From: Bacteroidota bacterium
GTDB taxonomy: Bacteria > Bacteroidota > Bacteroidia > Flavobacteriales > Flavobacteriaceae
Direction of reading: 5' to 3'
Length of the DNA stretch: 34,939 bases
Assembly: GCA_024280815.1 (NCBI GenBank)
Contig: JAJRPL010000044.1
Location: 1 to 34,939 of the forward strand
Positions 23,004-31,738 of the stretch are shown here, piece after piece (within the stretch, counting starts at the first letter, position 1; the number at the start of each line of letters is the position of its first letter). The translations under genes and the position numbers were made by a program. The notes beneath the pieces were generated by a model, which was not told where the DNA came from, ran no database searches, and worked only from the letters and a program-made list of their open reading frames with translations.

Positions 23004-24185
23004 ATGAATTACAACACAAACGAGAAAGGCTACTACGGAGAGTTCGGCGGAGCTTACATTCCAGAAATGCTTTATCCTAATGTAGAAGAATTACGTCAGA
23101 ATTATCTTAAAATAATGGAAGAACCTTCTTTTCAAAAAGAATTTAATCAACTATTGAAAGATTATGTGGGTAGACCTTCTCCATTGTATTTTGCAAAACG
23201 CTTATCAGAAAAATACAAGACAAAAATTTACTTAAAACGAGAAGATTTAAACCATACTGGAGCACATAAAATCAACAATACTATTGGTCAGATATTGATG
23301 GCAAAACGTTTGGGTAAATCTCGAATTATTGCTGAAACTGGGGCTGGTCAACACGGTGTGGCTACTGCAACGGTTTGTGCTTTGATGGGATTAGAATGTA
23401 TCGTGTATATGGGCGAAATTGATATTGCTCGTCAAGCACCTAATGTTGCTAGAATGAAAATGTTAGGAGCAACTGTTGTGCCTGCTTTATCAGGAAGTAG
23501 AACGCTTAAAGATGCAACGAATGAAGCCATAAGAGATTGGATAAATAACCCTGTAGATACTTATTATATTATAGGCTCTGTAGTTGGCCCTCATCCTTAT
23601 CCAGACATGGTAGCACGTTTTCAGGCAATAATTTCTGAGGAAATAAAATGGCAATTAAATGAGCATGAGGATAGAGAAAACCCAGATGTTGTGATTGCTT
23701 GTGTTGGAGGGGGAAGTAATGCCGCTGGTGCATATTATCATTATTTAGATAATTTAGAGGTGAAACTAATTGCGGTAGAAGCTGCAGGTTTAGGTATTGA
23801 TTCAGGTGAAAGTGCTGCTACTTCTGTTTTGGGAAAAGAAGGAATTATCCACGGAAGTAAAACCTTATTAATGCAAACGGAAGACGGACAAATAACTGAA
23901 CCTTATTCAATTTCTGCTGGATTAGATTACCCTGGTGTTGGGCCATTACACGCTCATTTATTTGAAACTAAAAGAGCAGAATTCGTTTCGGTAACTGATG
24001 ATGAAGCTATGAAAGCTGGCATAGAATTATGTGAGTTAGAAGGCATTATCCCTGCTATAGAAAGTGCTCACGCTTTGGCTATTTTTGAAAAACAAACATT
24101 TAAACCAGAAGAGGTAGTTATTCTAAATTTATCGGGTAGAGGTGATAAAGATTTGAATACGTATATTGATTATTTCGGATTATAA
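23004..24185 (+). CDS. trpB: Tryptophan synthase beta chain
   Basis: The product has 393 residues, normal length. This PLP enzyme joins indole and serine to make tryptophan in the alpha2-beta2 complex with TrpA. The PLP lysine is K89 in HTGAHKINN. Further motifs are ETGAGQHGVATA, the phosphate-binding VGGGSNAAG, GLDYPGVGP and the C-terminal LSGRGDKD. The N-terminal GEFGGAYIPEMLYP block fixes the start. It is separated from trpA by a GIY-YIG nuclease gene, which breaks the usual trpB-trpA linkage. Confidence 0.97.
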   Translation: MNYNTNEKGYYGEFGGAYIPEMLYPNVEELRQNYLKIMEEPSFQKEFNQLLKDYVGRPSPLYFAKRLSEKYKTKIYLKREDLNHTGAHKINNTIGQILMAKRLGKSRIIAETGAGQHGVATATVCALMGLECIVYMGEIDIARQAPNVARMKMLGATVVPALSGSRTLKDATNEAIRDWINNPVDTYYIIGSVVGPHPYPDMVARFQAIISEEIKWQLNEHEDRENPDVVIACVGGGSNAAGAYYHYLDNLEVKLIAVEAAGLGIDSGESAATSVLGKEGIIHGSKTLLMQTEDGQITEPYSISAGLDYPGVGPLHAHLFETKRAEFVSVTDDEAMKAGIELCELEGIIPAIESAHALAIFEKQTFKPEEVVILNLSGRGDKDLNTYIDYFGL

Positions 24186-24190
24186 ATTTT

Positions 24191-24216
24191 GTCATTTCCG
24201 CTTTCGCGGAAATCTC
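24191..24216. repeat. Palindromic element, left flank of the GIY-YIG gene
   Basis: GTCATTTCCGC, TTTC, GCGGAAATCTC: a 7-bp stem with conserved outer GTCAT and ATCTC ends. The reverse complement of the right-flank element (24514-24539) has the same ends and layout. Confidence 0.72.
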
Positions 24217-24229
24217 ATAAATAGTATTT

Positions 24230-24514
24230 ATGCACATGTTTTATGTTTACATATTAACAAATAAGAATCATACAACTTTATATATTGGGATGACTAATAA
24301 TTTAAAGAGGAGGTTAATTCAGCATAAAAATGGAAAGAAAAATTCATTTTCAGTAAGATATAATTTAGATAAACTAGTTTATTTTGAAACTACAAAGTAT
24401 GTCTTAAATGCGATTAAGAGAGAAAAGCAACTAAAAAAGTGGAATAGAGAGTGGAAAAATAACCTAATAAATGGACTGAATCCAGATTGGAATGACCTTT
24501 CGGATAATTTTTAG
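24230..24514 (+). CDS. GIY-YIG family nuclease-like protein
   Basis: The product has 94 residues, a single GIY-YIG domain of the small stand-alone type. It has FYVYILTNKNHTTLYIGMTNN (the two Tyr motifs), Arg in LKRRLIQHKNG, and a Glu near residue 72 in AIKREKQLKKW. Related domains cut DNA, but the small bacterial single-domain proteins are mostly uncharacterised. A second ATG 6 bases downstream is an alternative start. The gene sits between trpB and trpA, where it has no metabolic reason to be. It is bracketed by inverted palindromes, one starting at its stop codon. This suggests an inserted unit that moves with, or acts on, the repeats (inference). Confidence 0.85.
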   Translation: MHMFYVYILTNKNHTTLYIGMTNNLKRRLIQHKNGKKNSFSVRYNLDKLVYFETTKYVLNAIKREKQLKKWNREWKNNLINGLNPDWNDLSDNF

Positions 24515-24539
24515 AGATTCCCTCTTGCGAGGGAATGAC
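24514..24539. repeat. Palindromic element, right flank of the GIY-YIG gene
   Basis: GAGATTCCCTC, TTGC, GAGGGAATGAC: an 8-bp stem, beginning at the last base of the nuclease stop codon. It is in inverted orientation relative to the element at 24191-24216. Confidence 0.72.
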
Positions 24540-24553
24540 AAAACATACACTAA

Positions 24554-25321
24554 ATGATGAACAGAATAAACCAAAAACTACAAGAGGATAAAAATTTATT
24601 ATCCATTTATTTCACAGCAGGATATCCAAAACTAGAAGATACAGTTAGTATTATTCAAAATTTAGAAAAATCTGGTGTAGATATGATAGAAATAGGCTTG
24701 CCTTTTAGCGATCCGTTGGCAGACGGCCCAACTATCCAAGCTAGTTCAACGCAAGCGTTGAAAAACGGAATGACAACCAAATTACTTTTTGAACAATTGA
24801 AAGACATTCGTAAAACGGTAAATATTCCATTGATTATTATGGGTTATTTCAATCCTATGTTACAATATGGTGTTGAAGCATTTTGTAAAAAGTGTCAAGA
24901 AATTGGTGTTGACGGACTGATAATTCCAGATTTACCTGTTGATGAATTTCATGAAAAGTACAAAACTATTTTTGAGAAATACGGACTCATTAATGTATTT
25001 TTAATCACACCGCAAACTTCTGATGAACGTATCAAATATGTAGATTCTATTTCTAACGGATTTATCTATATGGTCAGTTCAGCAAGTGTTACCGGTAGTC
25101 AGTCAGGTTTTGGCTCTGAACAAACCGATTACTTTAAACGTATTGCAGATATGAACCTTAAAAACCCTCAAATTGTAGGTTTTGGTATTTCAAATACTAA
25201 AACATTTACTCAAGCTACAAAACATACAAAAGGAGCTATAATAGGTTCTGCATTTATCAAACACCTAACAGAAAACGGTGTTGATACGATTGGTGAATTT
25301 GCAAAAAAAATACTAGAGTAA
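24554..25321 (+). CDS. trpA: Tryptophan synthase alpha chain
   Basis: The product has 255 residues. It cleaves indole-3-glycerol phosphate and channels indole to TrpB. Visible motifs are LSIYFTAGYPKLEDT, the catalytic-Glu block MIEIGLPFSDPLADGPTIQ (also containing the catalytic Asp region), LPLIIMGYFNPMLQYG-like text, LIIPDLPVDE, MVSSASVTGSQSGF and VGFGISNTK with the closing GAIIGSAFIKH. Its stop overlaps the next ATG (TAATG), giving tight coupling to trmL. It is the last trp gene of the operon. Confidence 0.96.
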   Translation: MMNRINQKLQEDKNLLSIYFTAGYPKLEDTVSIIQNLEKSGVDMIEIGLPFSDPLADGPTIQASSTQALKNGMTTKLLFEQLKDIRKTVNIPLIIMGYFNPMLQYGVEAFCKKCQEIGVDGLIIPDLPVDEFHEKYKTIFEKYGLINVFLITPQTSDERIKYVDSISNGFIYMVSSASVTGSQSGFGSEQTDYFKRIADMNLKNPQIVGFGISNTKTFTQATKHTKGAIIGSAFIKHLTENGVDTIGEFAKKILE

Positions 25322-25776
25322 TGGCAATGAATATTGTTTTGATTGAGCCTGAAATTCCGAATAATACAGGTAATATTGGTAGACTAAGCTTGGCTTCAGG
25401 ATCAAATTTACATTTGGTAAAACCTTTTGGTTTTGAAATTAGTGATGCCAGATTAAAACGAGCAGGCTTAGATTATTGGCAACACTTATCGGTAATTATT
25501 TATGAGAATATTGAAGATTTTTTTATTAAGAATAAAGACAAAAAAATGGTGTTTTTATCCAGTCATGGAAAAAAGGAGCATTGGTCAATAAATTTTGAAG
25601 ATGAGTTATTTCTTGTTTTCGGAAAGGAATCTCTAGGCTTACCTAAAAATATTTTAGAAAAACATTCTGAGAAACTCTACAAAATTCCGTTGTACAGCGA
25701 ACATATAAGAAGCTTAAATATTGCAAACGCTGTGAGTATTGTTGTTTATGAGGGTTTGAAACAACTTAAAGGATAA
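25321..25776 (+). CDS. trmL: tRNA (cytidine/uridine(34)-2'-O)-methyltransferase, SPOUT family
   Basis: The product has 151 residues, typical for TrmL, which methylates the wobble ribose of tRNA-Leu using S-adenosylmethionine. Visible motifs are the N-terminal IVLIEPEIPNNTGNIGRL, then LVKPFGFEISDARLKRAGLDYW, LVFGKESLGLP and IPLYSEHIRSLNIANAVSIVVYEGL, which form the trefoil-knot SAM site. It starts inside the trpA stop; a second ATG 6 bases later (MNIVLIEP) is an equally good start. It is probably on the trp transcript. Confidence 0.9.
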   Translation: MAMNIVLIEPEIPNNTGNIGRLSLASGSNLHLVKPFGFEISDARLKRAGLDYWQHLSVIIYENIEDFFIKNKDKKMVFLSSHGKKEHWSINFEDELFLVFGKESLGLPKNILEKHSEKLYKIPLYSEHIRSLNIANAVSIVVYEGLKQLKG

Positions 25777-25805
25777 TTACTATCTTTACTGCATAACTTT
25801 TTTGA

Positions 25806-27263
25806 ATGAAACTTAAAAAATTCTCTTTACGTACTCGTATTTTCTTAGTCATGATTATGTTGGTTGTTTTGGCTTCCATACTAATTGCTTTGGTGGCTGT
25901 TTATCAGTACAATGAACAAACTAAAGATTATCACAAAGGCAGGTTAGAACGTAAAGAAAATGCTATTAAAACTAGCATTGATATTGAGTTACAACGCAGA
26001 ACTACGTATCCTGTTGAAGAACAATATTTAGATTTAATTTTTAAAGATAAAATTTACGATATTTCTGACATTAACCAGTTAGATATACTTATGTTTAATT
26101 TGAAAGGAGAATTATTACTAAATACCTCATCAAGTTTTACAAAAGATACTACCAATTATAATTTATCTACTAATGTTTTAACTAAACTTGAAGAAAGTAT
26201 TGACCATAGAATGGTTACTGAAAATAAGACCTCAACAGGTATAAAATATCAATCTTCATATAGCTATATTTATGATAATAAATTTAAACCTATTGGTATA
26301 TTACATTTACATTACTTAAAAGATAATTCTTTTCAAGAGAAAGAATTGAAAGAATTTTTAGAACGTTTGGCATTTGTATATTTTTTACTATTGTTAATTG
26401 CGATTACTGTAGCTTATTTTATTTCAAAATATATAACAAAATCTATTGAAACGGTAAGTGAAAAAATGAATAGGACAGCTTTAAATAAGCGTAATGAAAA
26501 AATTATCTTGAAAAATGCTAGTGTAGAAATTTATAACTTGGTTAATGCATACAATAGTATGGTTGATGAATTAGGTGAAAGTGCTGTGAAATTAGCAAAA
26601 AGTGAACGTGAACAAGCTTGGCGAGAAATGGCAAAACAAGTAGCACATGAAATTAAGAATCCGTTAACACCAATGCGATTGACCGTACAGAGTTTTGAAC
26701 AGCGATTTGATGTAAACGATCCTGATATAAAAACTAAATTAAGTGAGTTTAGCAAATCATTAATTCAGCAAATAGATACTATGAGCTCTATAGCTTCTGC
26801 TTTTTCTAGTTTTGCAGAGATGCCAAAACAAAAAAGGGAAACCTTAGACGTTGTTGAGGTGGTAAGATTGGCGATAGATATTTTTAATGAAGAATATATC
26901 CATTATTTTCATGAAAAGGATACCTTAATTGCTCAATTAGATAAAACGCAACTCATTAGAATAGTTACCAATTTGGTAAAAAACGCAATACAATCAATGG
27001 AGGATAATCAGTATCCAAAAATTGAAGTTAAGGTGAAGGAAGAAGATGGAAATGTAGTTATTAGTGTGGCTGATAATGGAAAAGGAATTTCTGAAGAGGA
27101 TAAAAATATGATTTTTGAGCCAAAATTCACCACAAAATCCAGTGGAATGGGTTTAGGCTTACCCATGATAAAAAATATTGTAGAAGCTTATAACGGAAGT
27201 ATTACCTTTACAACAGAAATAAATAAAGGAACGGTATTTACAGTTAGCATTCCAAAAAAATAA
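25806..27263 (+). CDS. NtrY-like sensor histidine kinase (orphan)
   Basis: The product has 485 residues. TM1 is about 12-34, followed by a sensor domain (35-185) of Cache-like size, TM2 about 189-208 and a HAMP linker (209-265). The HisKA segment WREMAKQVAHEIKNPLTPMRL has phospho-acceptor H281. The ATPase domain shows LVKNAIQSM, VADNGKGISEED, FEPKFTTKSSGMGLGLPMI. The HEIKNPLTPMRL sequence is typical of NtrY/NtrB-type kinases. No response regulator lies next to it, so its partner is elsewhere. It lies 29 bp after trmL and 5 bp before the crotonase gene, suggesting one transcript. Confidence 0.88.
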   Translation: MKLKKFSLRTRIFLVMIMLVVLASILIALVAVYQYNEQTKDYHKGRLERKENAIKTSIDIELQRRTTYPVEEQYLDLIFKDKIYDISDINQLDILMFNLKGELLLNTSSSFTKDTTNYNLSTNVLTKLEESIDHRMVTENKTSTGIKYQSSYSYIYDNKFKPIGILHLHYLKDNSFQEKELKEFLERLAFVYFLLLLIAITVAYFISKYITKSIETVSEKMNRTALNKRNEKIILKNASVEIYNLVNAYNSMVDELGESAVKLAKSEREQAWREMAKQVAHEIKNPLTPMRLTVQSFEQRFDVNDPDIKTKLSEFSKSLIQQIDTMSSIASAFSSFAEMPKQKRETLDVVEVVRLAIDIFNEEYIHYFHEKDTLIAQLDKTQLIRIVTNLVKNAIQSMEDNQYPKIEVKVKEEDGNVVISVADNGKGISEEDKNMIFEPKFTTKSSGMGLGLPMIKNIVEAYNGSITFTTEINKGTVFTVSIPKK

Positions 27264-27268
27264 AAAAT

Positions 27269-28042
27269 ATGTCATACACAAACATCTTAGTTACAGAAAA
27301 TGATAGTATTACAACCATTACTATCAATCGCCCCAAAAAATTAAATGCTTTAAATAGAGAGACTATTCAGGAATTACATGACGCTTTCGCGGATGCTGAT
27401 TCAGATGAAGAAACAAGAGTAATTCTCCTCACAGGTAGTGGAGATAAAGCTTTTGTTGCTGGTGCAGATATTTCTGAATTTGCAAATTTTGATGTTGCAG
27501 AAGGTGCAAATCTTTCTAAAAAAGGACAAGAACTATTATTTGATTTTATTGAAATTTTAAGTACTCCAGTTATTGCTTTAATAAACGGATTTGCTTTAGG
27601 TGGCGGATTAGAATTAGCCATGGCTTGTCATTTTAGAATTGCTTCTGATAATGCAAAAATGGGTTTGCCAGAAGTGAGCTTAGGAGTGATACCTGGTTAT
27701 GGAGGTACACAACGTTTGCCACAATTGGTTGGTAAAGGTAAAGCGATGGAAATGATTATGACAGCTACTATGATTACTGCAGAAGATGCCTTGCAAAACG
27801 GATTGATAAATCATGTAACCACACCAGAAGAATTGCTAACATTGGCAGAGATCATCGCCAATAAAATACTAAGAAATTCACCTATGGCAATTGCTTCAGC
27901 TATTAAAGCTGTGAATGCTAATTTTGAGGATGGTGTAAATGGCTATCAAGTAGAAATAGCACAATTTGGACACTGTTTTGGTACGGAAGATTTTGAAGAA
28001 GGGACAACCGCGTTTTTAGAAAAACGTAAGGCTAATTTTTAA
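27269..28042 (+). CDS. Enoyl-CoA hydratase/isomerase family protein (crotonase)
   Basis: The product has 257 residues, the usual size of a short-chain enoyl-CoA hydratase. It has the N-terminal ITINRPKKLNALN, the oxyanion-hole block AFVAGADISEFAN and NGFALGGGLELAMACH, and the acidic catalytic motif GLPEVSLGVIPGYGGTQRLPQLVG. The C-terminal EGTTAFLEKRKANF is also typical. Both usual catalytic Glu positions appear (GGLELAMA and LPEVSLG), which favours hydratase activity in fatty-acid or amino-acid breakdown. The precise substrate is not decidable. It is followed 20 bp later by the TraB-family gene. Confidence 0.92.
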   Translation: MSYTNILVTENDSITTITINRPKKLNALNRETIQELHDAFADADSDEETRVILLTGSGDKAFVAGADISEFANFDVAEGANLSKKGQELLFDFIEILSTPVIALINGFALGGGLELAMACHFRIASDNAKMGLPEVSLGVIPGYGGTQRLPQLVGKGKAMEMIMTATMITAEDALQNGLINHVTTPEELLTLAEIIANKILRNSPMAIASAIKAVNANFEDGVNGYQVEIAQFGHCFGTEDFEEGTTAFLEKRKANF

Positions 28043-28062
28043 ATTTAGTTAAATAAGTTACA

Positions 28063-28932
28063 ATGAAAAAACAAAAACTAGTATTAATAGTATTCCTATT
28101 TTTAGGTTTAATAGTAACATCTATTACCGCACAAGAAAAAAGTAATAGCTTATTATGGAAAATTGAAGGTGATAGTATTCAAACTTCTTATATTTTCGGT
28201 ACCATACACCTTTTACCTCAAGAAGATTATGTGTTAAAAGACAGCGTAAAAAATGCTTTTGAAAAATCAGATGTAATCTATCTCGAATTAGATTTGGATG
28301 ATCCTAGCTTTATGAAAGACATGATGAAATATTCAATGTTAGAAGAAGGTGATGAATTAAAAGCTCATATGGACAGTACAGAATATGTTTTTTTAAATCA
28401 ATACATGAATAAAAATATTGGTGTAGGCTTAAAACAACTCAATAGATTTAAACCACTTTCTTTAACATCCATGATTATGACTACTTTTATGGGTAAACAA
28501 TTGGCTAGTTATGAGTTGACTTTTATAAATATGGCAAAAGAAGCAGAAAAAGAACTGAAAGGCTTAGAAACTATTGAATCTCAAATGGCAATTTTTGATG
28601 AAATACCTTATGATGAACAAATAGATGATATTATTAAAATGTTAAAATCACCTGATGAGACAAAAAAGCTTTACGCTAATATGATAACCCTTTATAAAGC
28701 GGAAAACATTACAAAACTATTTGAATCTATGGAAGACTATTTTGACAATGATCAAGAAATGATGAAGAGTTTGTTATTTGATAGAAATGAAAATTGGGTA
28801 CAACAAATACCTGAGATATCAAAAAAGCAAAAAGTGTTTTACGCTGTCGGTGCAGGACATTTAGGCGGAGACAAAGGTGTTATTCAATTATTGAAATCTG
28901 CTGGTTATAAAGTAACACCAGTGTTAGATTAA
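28063..28932 (+). CDS. TraB/GumN family exported protein
   Basis: The product has 289 residues with signal peptide MKKQKLVLIVFLFLGLIVTSITA. The start of the domain, SLLWKIEGDSIQTSYIFGTIHLLP, and the end, VFYAVGAGHLGGDKGVIQLLKSAGYKVTPV, are the two signature blocks of TraB/GumN proteins. They contain the GTIH and GAGHLGG motifs. Relatives of the Tiki group have metal-dependent peptidase activity, so a periplasmic protease role is possible but unproven. It lies between the crotonase and the S9 peptidase on the same strand. Confidence 0.85.
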   Translation: MKKQKLVLIVFLFLGLIVTSITAQEKSNSLLWKIEGDSIQTSYIFGTIHLLPQEDYVLKDSVKNAFEKSDVIYLELDLDDPSFMKDMMKYSMLEEGDELKAHMDSTEYVFLNQYMNKNIGVGLKQLNRFKPLSLTSMIMTTFMGKQLASYELTFINMAKEAEKELKGLETIESQMAIFDEIPYDEQIDDIIKMLKSPDETKKLYANMITLYKAENITKLFESMEDYFDNDQEMMKSLLFDRNENWVQQIPEISKKQKVFYAVGAGHLGGDKGVIQLLKSAGYKVTPVLD

Positions 28933-28991
28933 TAATGTGTAACAAATTTTTAGAATAAGAGTCTTATTAATATAACTAAATTTTAATAACT

Positions 28992-31631
28992 ATGAAAACA
29001 ACAAAACTACTTTTTATGTTATTTGTAATGATTTCATTACAAATAACCAGTCAAGAAAAAAACGCACCCTTAATTGATAGAGATATCTTTTTTGGTAATC
29101 CTGAAATAGCTTCAGGACAATTAAGCCCAGATGGACAATGGATTTCTTTCCAAAAAGAATACAACGGTATTCTAAATGTTTGGGTTAAAAAATTTGATGA
29201 ACCTTTTGAAAAAGCAAAACCTTTAACCAATAATGAAAGACCTCTTGGTGGATATTTTTGGACACATGATAGTAAATATATCCTTTTTGTAAAGGATAAT
29301 AAAGGTGATGAAAACTATAATATTTATGCAGTAAACCCGAAAGATGAGGCGGTAAAAGAAACTGGAGTTCCTGTTTCTAAAAATTTAAGCCCTATGAAAG
29401 ATGTGAGGGTTGTGATTTATCAGGTGAGTAAAAAAGACCCTAATATTATGATGGTTGGCATAAATGATAGAGACAAAGCATGGCACGATTTATACAAACT
29501 AAACATTGCAACCGGAAAATTAGATTTATTATTTGAAAATAAGAATAGAATAACGGGATGGGATTTTGATTGGGATGAAAAACCACGTTTGGCATACCGT
29601 ACTAATGAACAAGGATTCTCAGAAATCTTACGTATTGATGGAGATAATAAATTTACAAAAATATACGAAACTAACTTACAAGAAAGTGCATATATAGCTG
29701 GATGGAATAAAGACAATACCAACACCTATTTAGTCTCAAATAAAGGAGATGTAAATTTTTCTACGCTATATTCTTTTGATCCACAAACAGAAAAGGTTGA
29801 AAAAATTGAAAGCGATCCAAAAAATAAAGTAGATTTTGGAGGTCTATTTATTGATGATAATACCAGAGAAATTCTGTACACTTCGTACACATACGATAAG
29901 AGAGAACGTCTTTGGAAAAATAAAGAGTGGAACAAAATGTTTAAACATCTTCAAAACAAATTTAAAGGCAAAGAAATAGGTTTTGTAAGTTTCACTAAAG
30001 ATTATAACAAAATGTTGATTTCTGTTAGTGGAGATAAATATGCCTCTGAAACCTACCTTTATGATAGAGATACAAAAAAAATAACTCATCAATATACCCC
30101 TAGACCTCGTCTAAAAGAAGTAGAAAAATATTTGGCTACCATGGAACCTATTTCGTTTAAAAGTAGCGATGGTTTAGAAATTCCAGGCTATTTAACCATT
30201 CCTTTTGGTGCCAAAAAAGAAAATTTACCATTGGTGGTTTTAGTCCATGGAGGTCCAAAAGGCCCAAGAGATTATTGGGGTTATAACTCTTATGCACAAA
30301 TGTTAGCCAATAGAGGGTATGCAGTTTTGCAACCTAATTTTAGAGCTAGTGGTGGTTATGGTAAATCATTTTTAAATGCAGGAGATAGAGAGTGGGGTAA
30401 AAAAATGCAAGATGATGTTACTTGGGGAGTTAAACATTTAGTTGCCGAAGGTATTGTCGATAAAGACCGTGTTGCTATTATGGGTGGTAGTTATGGTGGC
30501 TATGCAACACTAGCAGGTTTAGCCTTTACGCCAGAAGTATATACTTGTGGTGTTGATATTGTAGGGCCTAGTAACTTATTTACGCTTTTAGAATCTATCC
30601 CTGCGTATTGGGAAGCCTTTAGAAAAAGTTTATATGAAATGACTGGAGACCCAGAAACTGAAGAAGGTAAAAAATTAATTAGAGAAGCGAGTCCGTTATT
30701 TAGTGCACATAAAATAACGAAACCTTTATTGATTATTCAAGGGGCAAATGACCCAAGAGTAAAACAAGCGGAAAGCGATCAAATAGTTGTTTCTATGCGT
30801 GATTCTGGTAAAGAAGTTGAGTATTTATTGGCTGATGATGAAGGTCACGGATTCAGAAAACCAAACAATAGAATGGCAATGTGGGTAACTACTGAGAAAT
30901 TTTTAGCAAAACATTTAGGTGGTCGTTATCAAGAAACCATGTCTGAAGAGGTGGCTAAACGATTAAAAGAAATCACACAAGATGTTTCTAAAGTAGTTTA
31001 TAAAAAAGCAGAAACGGTTGAAGTACCATCAGCTTTACCAGTATTGAATAATGATTTAAAAGAAGGAACTCACCAATATGATATTACAATAGCTGTACAA
31101 GGGCAAAATATACCTATGCAAGCCACGCGTACTATTAAAAAAGAAGGAAAACAATTGGTTATTACTGACGCTTCTATTTCTGCAATGGGTAATAATGAAG
31201 AGATTATTTATTTAGAAAATATGGTTGCTGTAAAAAGGATTATTAAGCAAGGTGGACAAACCATAGAAGTTAATTACGCTCCAGAAAAAGTTTCTGTAAC
31301 CATGATGGGTAAAACAAAAGATTTTCCTGTAGATGGTGCATTACTTACTAGTGGAGCTGGTTATGATATGTTAATTGCTAGATTTCCTTTAGCTGAAGGA
31401 TATAAAACATCTTTTTACAATTTAGATGTGATGACTCAAAAGTTAAAAACTATGAAATTAGAAGTTGTAGGTAAAGAAGAAGGGAAATGGAAAGTGAAAA
31501 TAGTGAATGCTGAAAATGAAAAAGAAGAAACAATTTTAATGATAGATCCTGTTATAAAACTAGCAACCTATCTTGAACAAGTTGTGCCTGCAATGGGTAA
31601 TGCAAAAATCACTTCAACTTTAAAGAATTAA
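28992..31631 (+). CDS. S9 family prolyl oligopeptidase with C-terminal DUF3108-like extension
   Basis: The product has 879 residues with signal peptide MKTTKLLFMLFVMISLQITS. A beta-propeller (about 30-395) is followed by an alpha/beta-hydrolase domain. The catalytic triad is S500 (MGGSYGGYA), D587 (QGANDPRVKQ) and H619 (DDEGHGF). LVHGGPKGPRDYWG and NFRASGGYGK are further S9 signs. From about residue 650 to 879 there is an extra domain containing INIAVQGQN-like strands, GAGYDMLIARFPLAEGYKTSFYNLDVMTQK and WKVKIVNAENEKEETILMID. This last part looks like DUF3108. Typical S9 proteases end near residue 650, so this fusion is unusual. The enzyme probably cleaves peptides in the periplasm. Confidence 0.9.
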   Translation: MKTTKLLFMLFVMISLQITSQEKNAPLIDRDIFFGNPEIASGQLSPDGQWISFQKEYNGILNVWVKKFDEPFEKAKPLTNNERPLGGYFWTHDSKYILFVKDNKGDENYNIYAVNPKDEAVKETGVPVSKNLSPMKDVRVVIYQVSKKDPNIMMVGINDRDKAWHDLYKLNIATGKLDLLFENKNRITGWDFDWDEKPRLAYRTNEQGFSEILRIDGDNKFTKIYETNLQESAYIAGWNKDNTNTYLVSNKGDVNFSTLYSFDPQTEKVEKIESDPKNKVDFGGLFIDDNTREILYTSYTYDKRERLWKNKEWNKMFKHLQNKFKGKEIGFVSFTKDYNKMLISVSGDKYASETYLYDRDTKKITHQYTPRPRLKEVEKYLATMEPISFKSSDGLEIPGYLTIPFGAKKENLPLVVLVHGGPKGPRDYWGYNSYAQMLANRGYAVLQPNFRASGGYGKSFLNAGDREWGKKMQDDVTWGVKHLVAEGIVDKDRVAIMGGSYGGYATLAGLAFTPEVYTCGVDIVGPSNLFTLLESIPAYWEAFRKSLYEMTGDPETEEGKKLIREASPLFSAHKITKPLLIIQGANDPRVKQAESDQIVVSMRDSGKEVEYLLADDEGHGFRKPNNRMAMWVTTEKFLAKHLGGRYQETMSEEVAKRLKEITQDVSKVVYKKAETVEVPSALPVLNNDLKEGTHQYDITIAVQGQNIPMQATRTIKKEGKQLVITDASISAMGNNEEIIYLENMVAVKRIIKQGGQTIEVNYAPEKVSVTMMGKTKDFPVDGALLTSGAGYDMLIARFPLAEGYKTSFYNLDVMTQKLKTMKLEVVGKEEGKWKVKIVNAENEKEETILMIDPVIKLATYLEQVVPAMGNAKITSTLKN

Positions 31632-31656
31632 TTTAAAAATTATTCAATTATAGTTA

Positions 31657-31687
31657 ACAAAGGGGTGGCATTAAGCCATCCTTTTGT
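31657..31687. terminator. Bidirectional terminator between S9 and HD genes
   Basis: ACAAAGGGGTGGC, loop ATTAA, GCCATCCTTTTGT: a 13-bp stem with two wobble pairs, between convergent genes. Confidence 0.7.
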
Positions 31688-31738
31688 AATTCTACTAATA
31701 AAGTTATTTGAGAATCTACTGCTACTGAGAACTGCTGA

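Noticed and set aside
19561..24553. Possible CRISPR array, because of repeated palindromes in the trp region
   Set aside because: Arms differ in sequence, spacing is irregular, genes lie between them, and no cas genes are present.
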